Shown here: piece by piece, positions 62,621 to 64,000 of the stretch
Layout: the number at the start of each line of letters is the position of its first letter
Numbering within the stretch: position 1 is the stretch's first letter
NCBI RefSeq assembly: GCF_020921035.1
Contig: NC_063154.1
Span: 26,669,948 to 26,733,947, forward strand
Length of the DNA: 64,000 bases
Source: Rhodamnia argentea
Taxonomy: Eukaryota > Streptophyta > Magnoliopsida > Myrtales > Myrtaceae
Direction of reading: 5' to 3'
Notes under the pieces: generated by a model
The model's input: the letters and a program-made list of their open reading frames with translations, nothing else
Databases searched by the model: none
Told to the model about the DNA's origin: nothing
Made by a program: the position numbers and the translations under genes

Positions 62621-63132
62621 GGAAAAATTTCAAATGAAGGCCTGAAGTGCCTTCATTTTTTCAAATAAAGACCTAAAGTGGCCGTATAAGTGTTAAAGAA
62701 CGGACTGACATCACCGTTTGGTCAAGGGCATTTTCGTCCTTTGCTTTTATGAATATTTATATATATATTTTTTTTTTTTTTTTTGATGTAGAGGGCCCGA
62801 CTACCCTCGTTGGCCGCAGGCAGTGATCCTCACCCGGGCAAGGTCGACATTTGCCTATGGTCAACGAGGGTAGCCCTTGCCGGATCGGGCAAGGGCGACC
62901 ATCGCCCGAGACCAGGAAGGAAGGAAAGAAAGAAAGAAAGAAAGAAATGAAAAAAAATTGAGAAAATATAGATAATGAAAATGCCCTTGACCGGCCAAAA
63001 TATTCGGTGGGTCGACGAGTTCATACCCTTCTTTGAGATTGACATGGTTACTTCAAACCCTTATTTAAATAATGTACATATTATGCCCTTATTTTTAAAA
63101 AAAATGAGGATACTCTTATTTGAAATTTTTTC
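62621..63132. mobile_element. Second Mutator-like element of the same family
   Basis: A perfect 9-bp target duplication TCAATTTTT flanks it (62612-62620 and 63133-63141). The left end GGAAAAATTTCAAATGAAGG and the right end (other strand) GAAAAAATTTCAAATAAGAG are inverted, and both match the termini of the 45165-46732 element, including TTTCAAATAAAG-CTAAAGTGG subrepeats. The core is GC-rich (62795-62915, with CAAGGGCGACC and CTACCCTCGTTGG) and ends in an AAAG microsatellite. There is no transposase. Confidence 0.85.
62920..62947. repeat. AAAG/GGAA microsatellite
   Basis: GGAA units pass into about six AAAG units inside the Mutator-like element. Confidence 0.8.
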
Positions 63133-63141
63133 TCAATTTTT

Positions 63142-64000
63142 TTTGTGGATGGAAGATCACACAAGTTTTTTTTTTTTTTTTTTAAATCTCACTTGGCTGT
63201 TAATGGAGGCCACTCGAACATTTTTTTTTTTTTTGGTCGAATGCCACTCGAACTTGAAACCGGGTGGTTTTGATAGTGCCACGGTAGAAATAGTTACAAA
63301 ATCGGAAAAGACTAAAATTCGCCGAACGACTGAAAGTTTCAAAAAAAAAAAAAAAACAGACAAAAAAGACTTGCAGGCTAAAGAAAATCCCAGGTGTTGG
63401 GGGGAGTATCCATGCCTTAACACCAGTGAGGGCCAGCAACCTCTACCCAAGATCGCGACGAGGACCCCCGCACCACCGGTGGCAGCACCGCCCTTTGTCA
63501 CCACCGAGCGAGACCCGGCCGCCCCTCGCGAGGACTTGCCAATCCTCTCTCAGTGATGGCGAGGGGGTGGCACCACCATTGCTCAAGCACGGGCGCGAGC
63601 GCATGTACCCTCGCATAGATCTAGCAAGGGTTGTGGTCATCGGTGGCTTGGCGAGGGCCGTCCATCCTTGCCTTGATCTCGGTAAGAGGTTGTTCGCCCT
63701 CACCGATGCAAAGAGGCTGGCGGCGGAGCCATCCTTGTGCACAGTGCCTCCTCAAGGCCCATATCTCTTTTGTTTTCCTATGTTTTCCTAAATGTTGACA
63801 AAAAAAAAGAAAAGATGATTAATAAAAATGCCACAGAGATTTCTCGTCCGCTTGAAATTGATATGGCTAACAGAAGGGTTCAAACGTCAAACCTAAGCAA
63901 GTTTAGGATTTGACGTGTCGGTTCGACACAAATTTAGGACTAGTACTGGTCATTTTACCGTCATATTATGTCTTAACCATGAATTTTGTATACTAAGTTT
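63142..64000. repeat. Repeat-rich region with GC-rich core, right edge
   Basis: T-runs (63163-63183, 63220-63234) and an A-run (63341-63356) surround a GC-rich block at 63410-63770, with pieces such as GGCGAGGGGGTGGCACC and GGCTTGGCGAGGGCCG. Both strands have open frames across the block (for example 63426-63791 plus), as GC-rich DNA often does, but no family is recognised. The block resembles the cores at 17100-17400 and 62795-62915. The element ends were not found and may lie beyond the window. Confidence 0.5.

Noticed and set aside
63426..63791. Overlapping GC-rich frames on both strands as genes
   Set aside because: Both strands are open because of base composition; the block resembles other repeat cores in the window.

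Overview
The window is nuclear DNA from a eudicot plant. The genes have many short exons split by AT-rich introns, their products are typical of plants (plastid-targeted proteins, a PPR protein, DC1 zinc-finger proteins), and plastid DNA is inserted between genes. The gene content matches angiosperm nuclear genes. GC-rich 'gagggcgacc'-type repeat cores and long foldback elements remind me of Myrtaceae such as Eucalyptus, but that is a weak guess from memory.

Left third (1-21.6 kb): a COG0354 (YgfZ/GcvT-like) plastid Fe-S maintenance gene on the minus strand, cut by the left edge; a small putative plastid protein gene of unknown function (+); a divergent pair of DC1-domain genes, one decayed by frameshifts and stops (-) and one intact (+); and an 11-exon NUF2 kinetochore gene (-) spread over about 9.5 kb. 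One NUF2 intron holds an RTE-type retrotransposon tail. From memory, the COG0354 gene and NUF2 are also neighbours in Arabidopsis (At1g60990/At1g61000).

Middle (21.3-40 kb): a segment of about 2.8 kb carrying the NUF2 promoter and exon 1 is present twice (21345-24215 and 26177-28925). The two copies tightly bracket an intact, intronless cactin gene (-). The second NUF2 exon 1 copy is dead. To the right lies a ten-exon chloroplast PPR gene (-), probable orthologue of At1g10910/EMB3103, with one GC-AG intron and a decayed LINE in another intron.

Right third (40-64 kb): a three-exon plastid/mitochondrial-type PAP phosphatase (HAL2-like, -), then about 10 kb without an intact gene. That stretch holds a Mutator-like element with a perfect 9-bp target-site duplication and a hAT-like element nested in it, a mosaic of three plastid gene fragments (rps14, rpoC2, ndhF), and two foldback elements. 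It is followed by a four-exon ARGLU1-like splicing factor gene (-) and a second member of the same Mutator-like family. From memory, the ARGLU1-like and PPR genes are near neighbours in Arabidopsis (At1g10890/At1g10910).

The genes do not form a pathway; they are housekeeping genes plus transposon and organelle debris. I see no clear new biochemical system. The most unusual structure is the NUF2-promoter duplication around cactin, followed by the plastid mosaic and the nested transposons. Exon borders were set by eye from reading frame, GT/AG signals and remembered family conservation; identities are visual impressions, not alignments.
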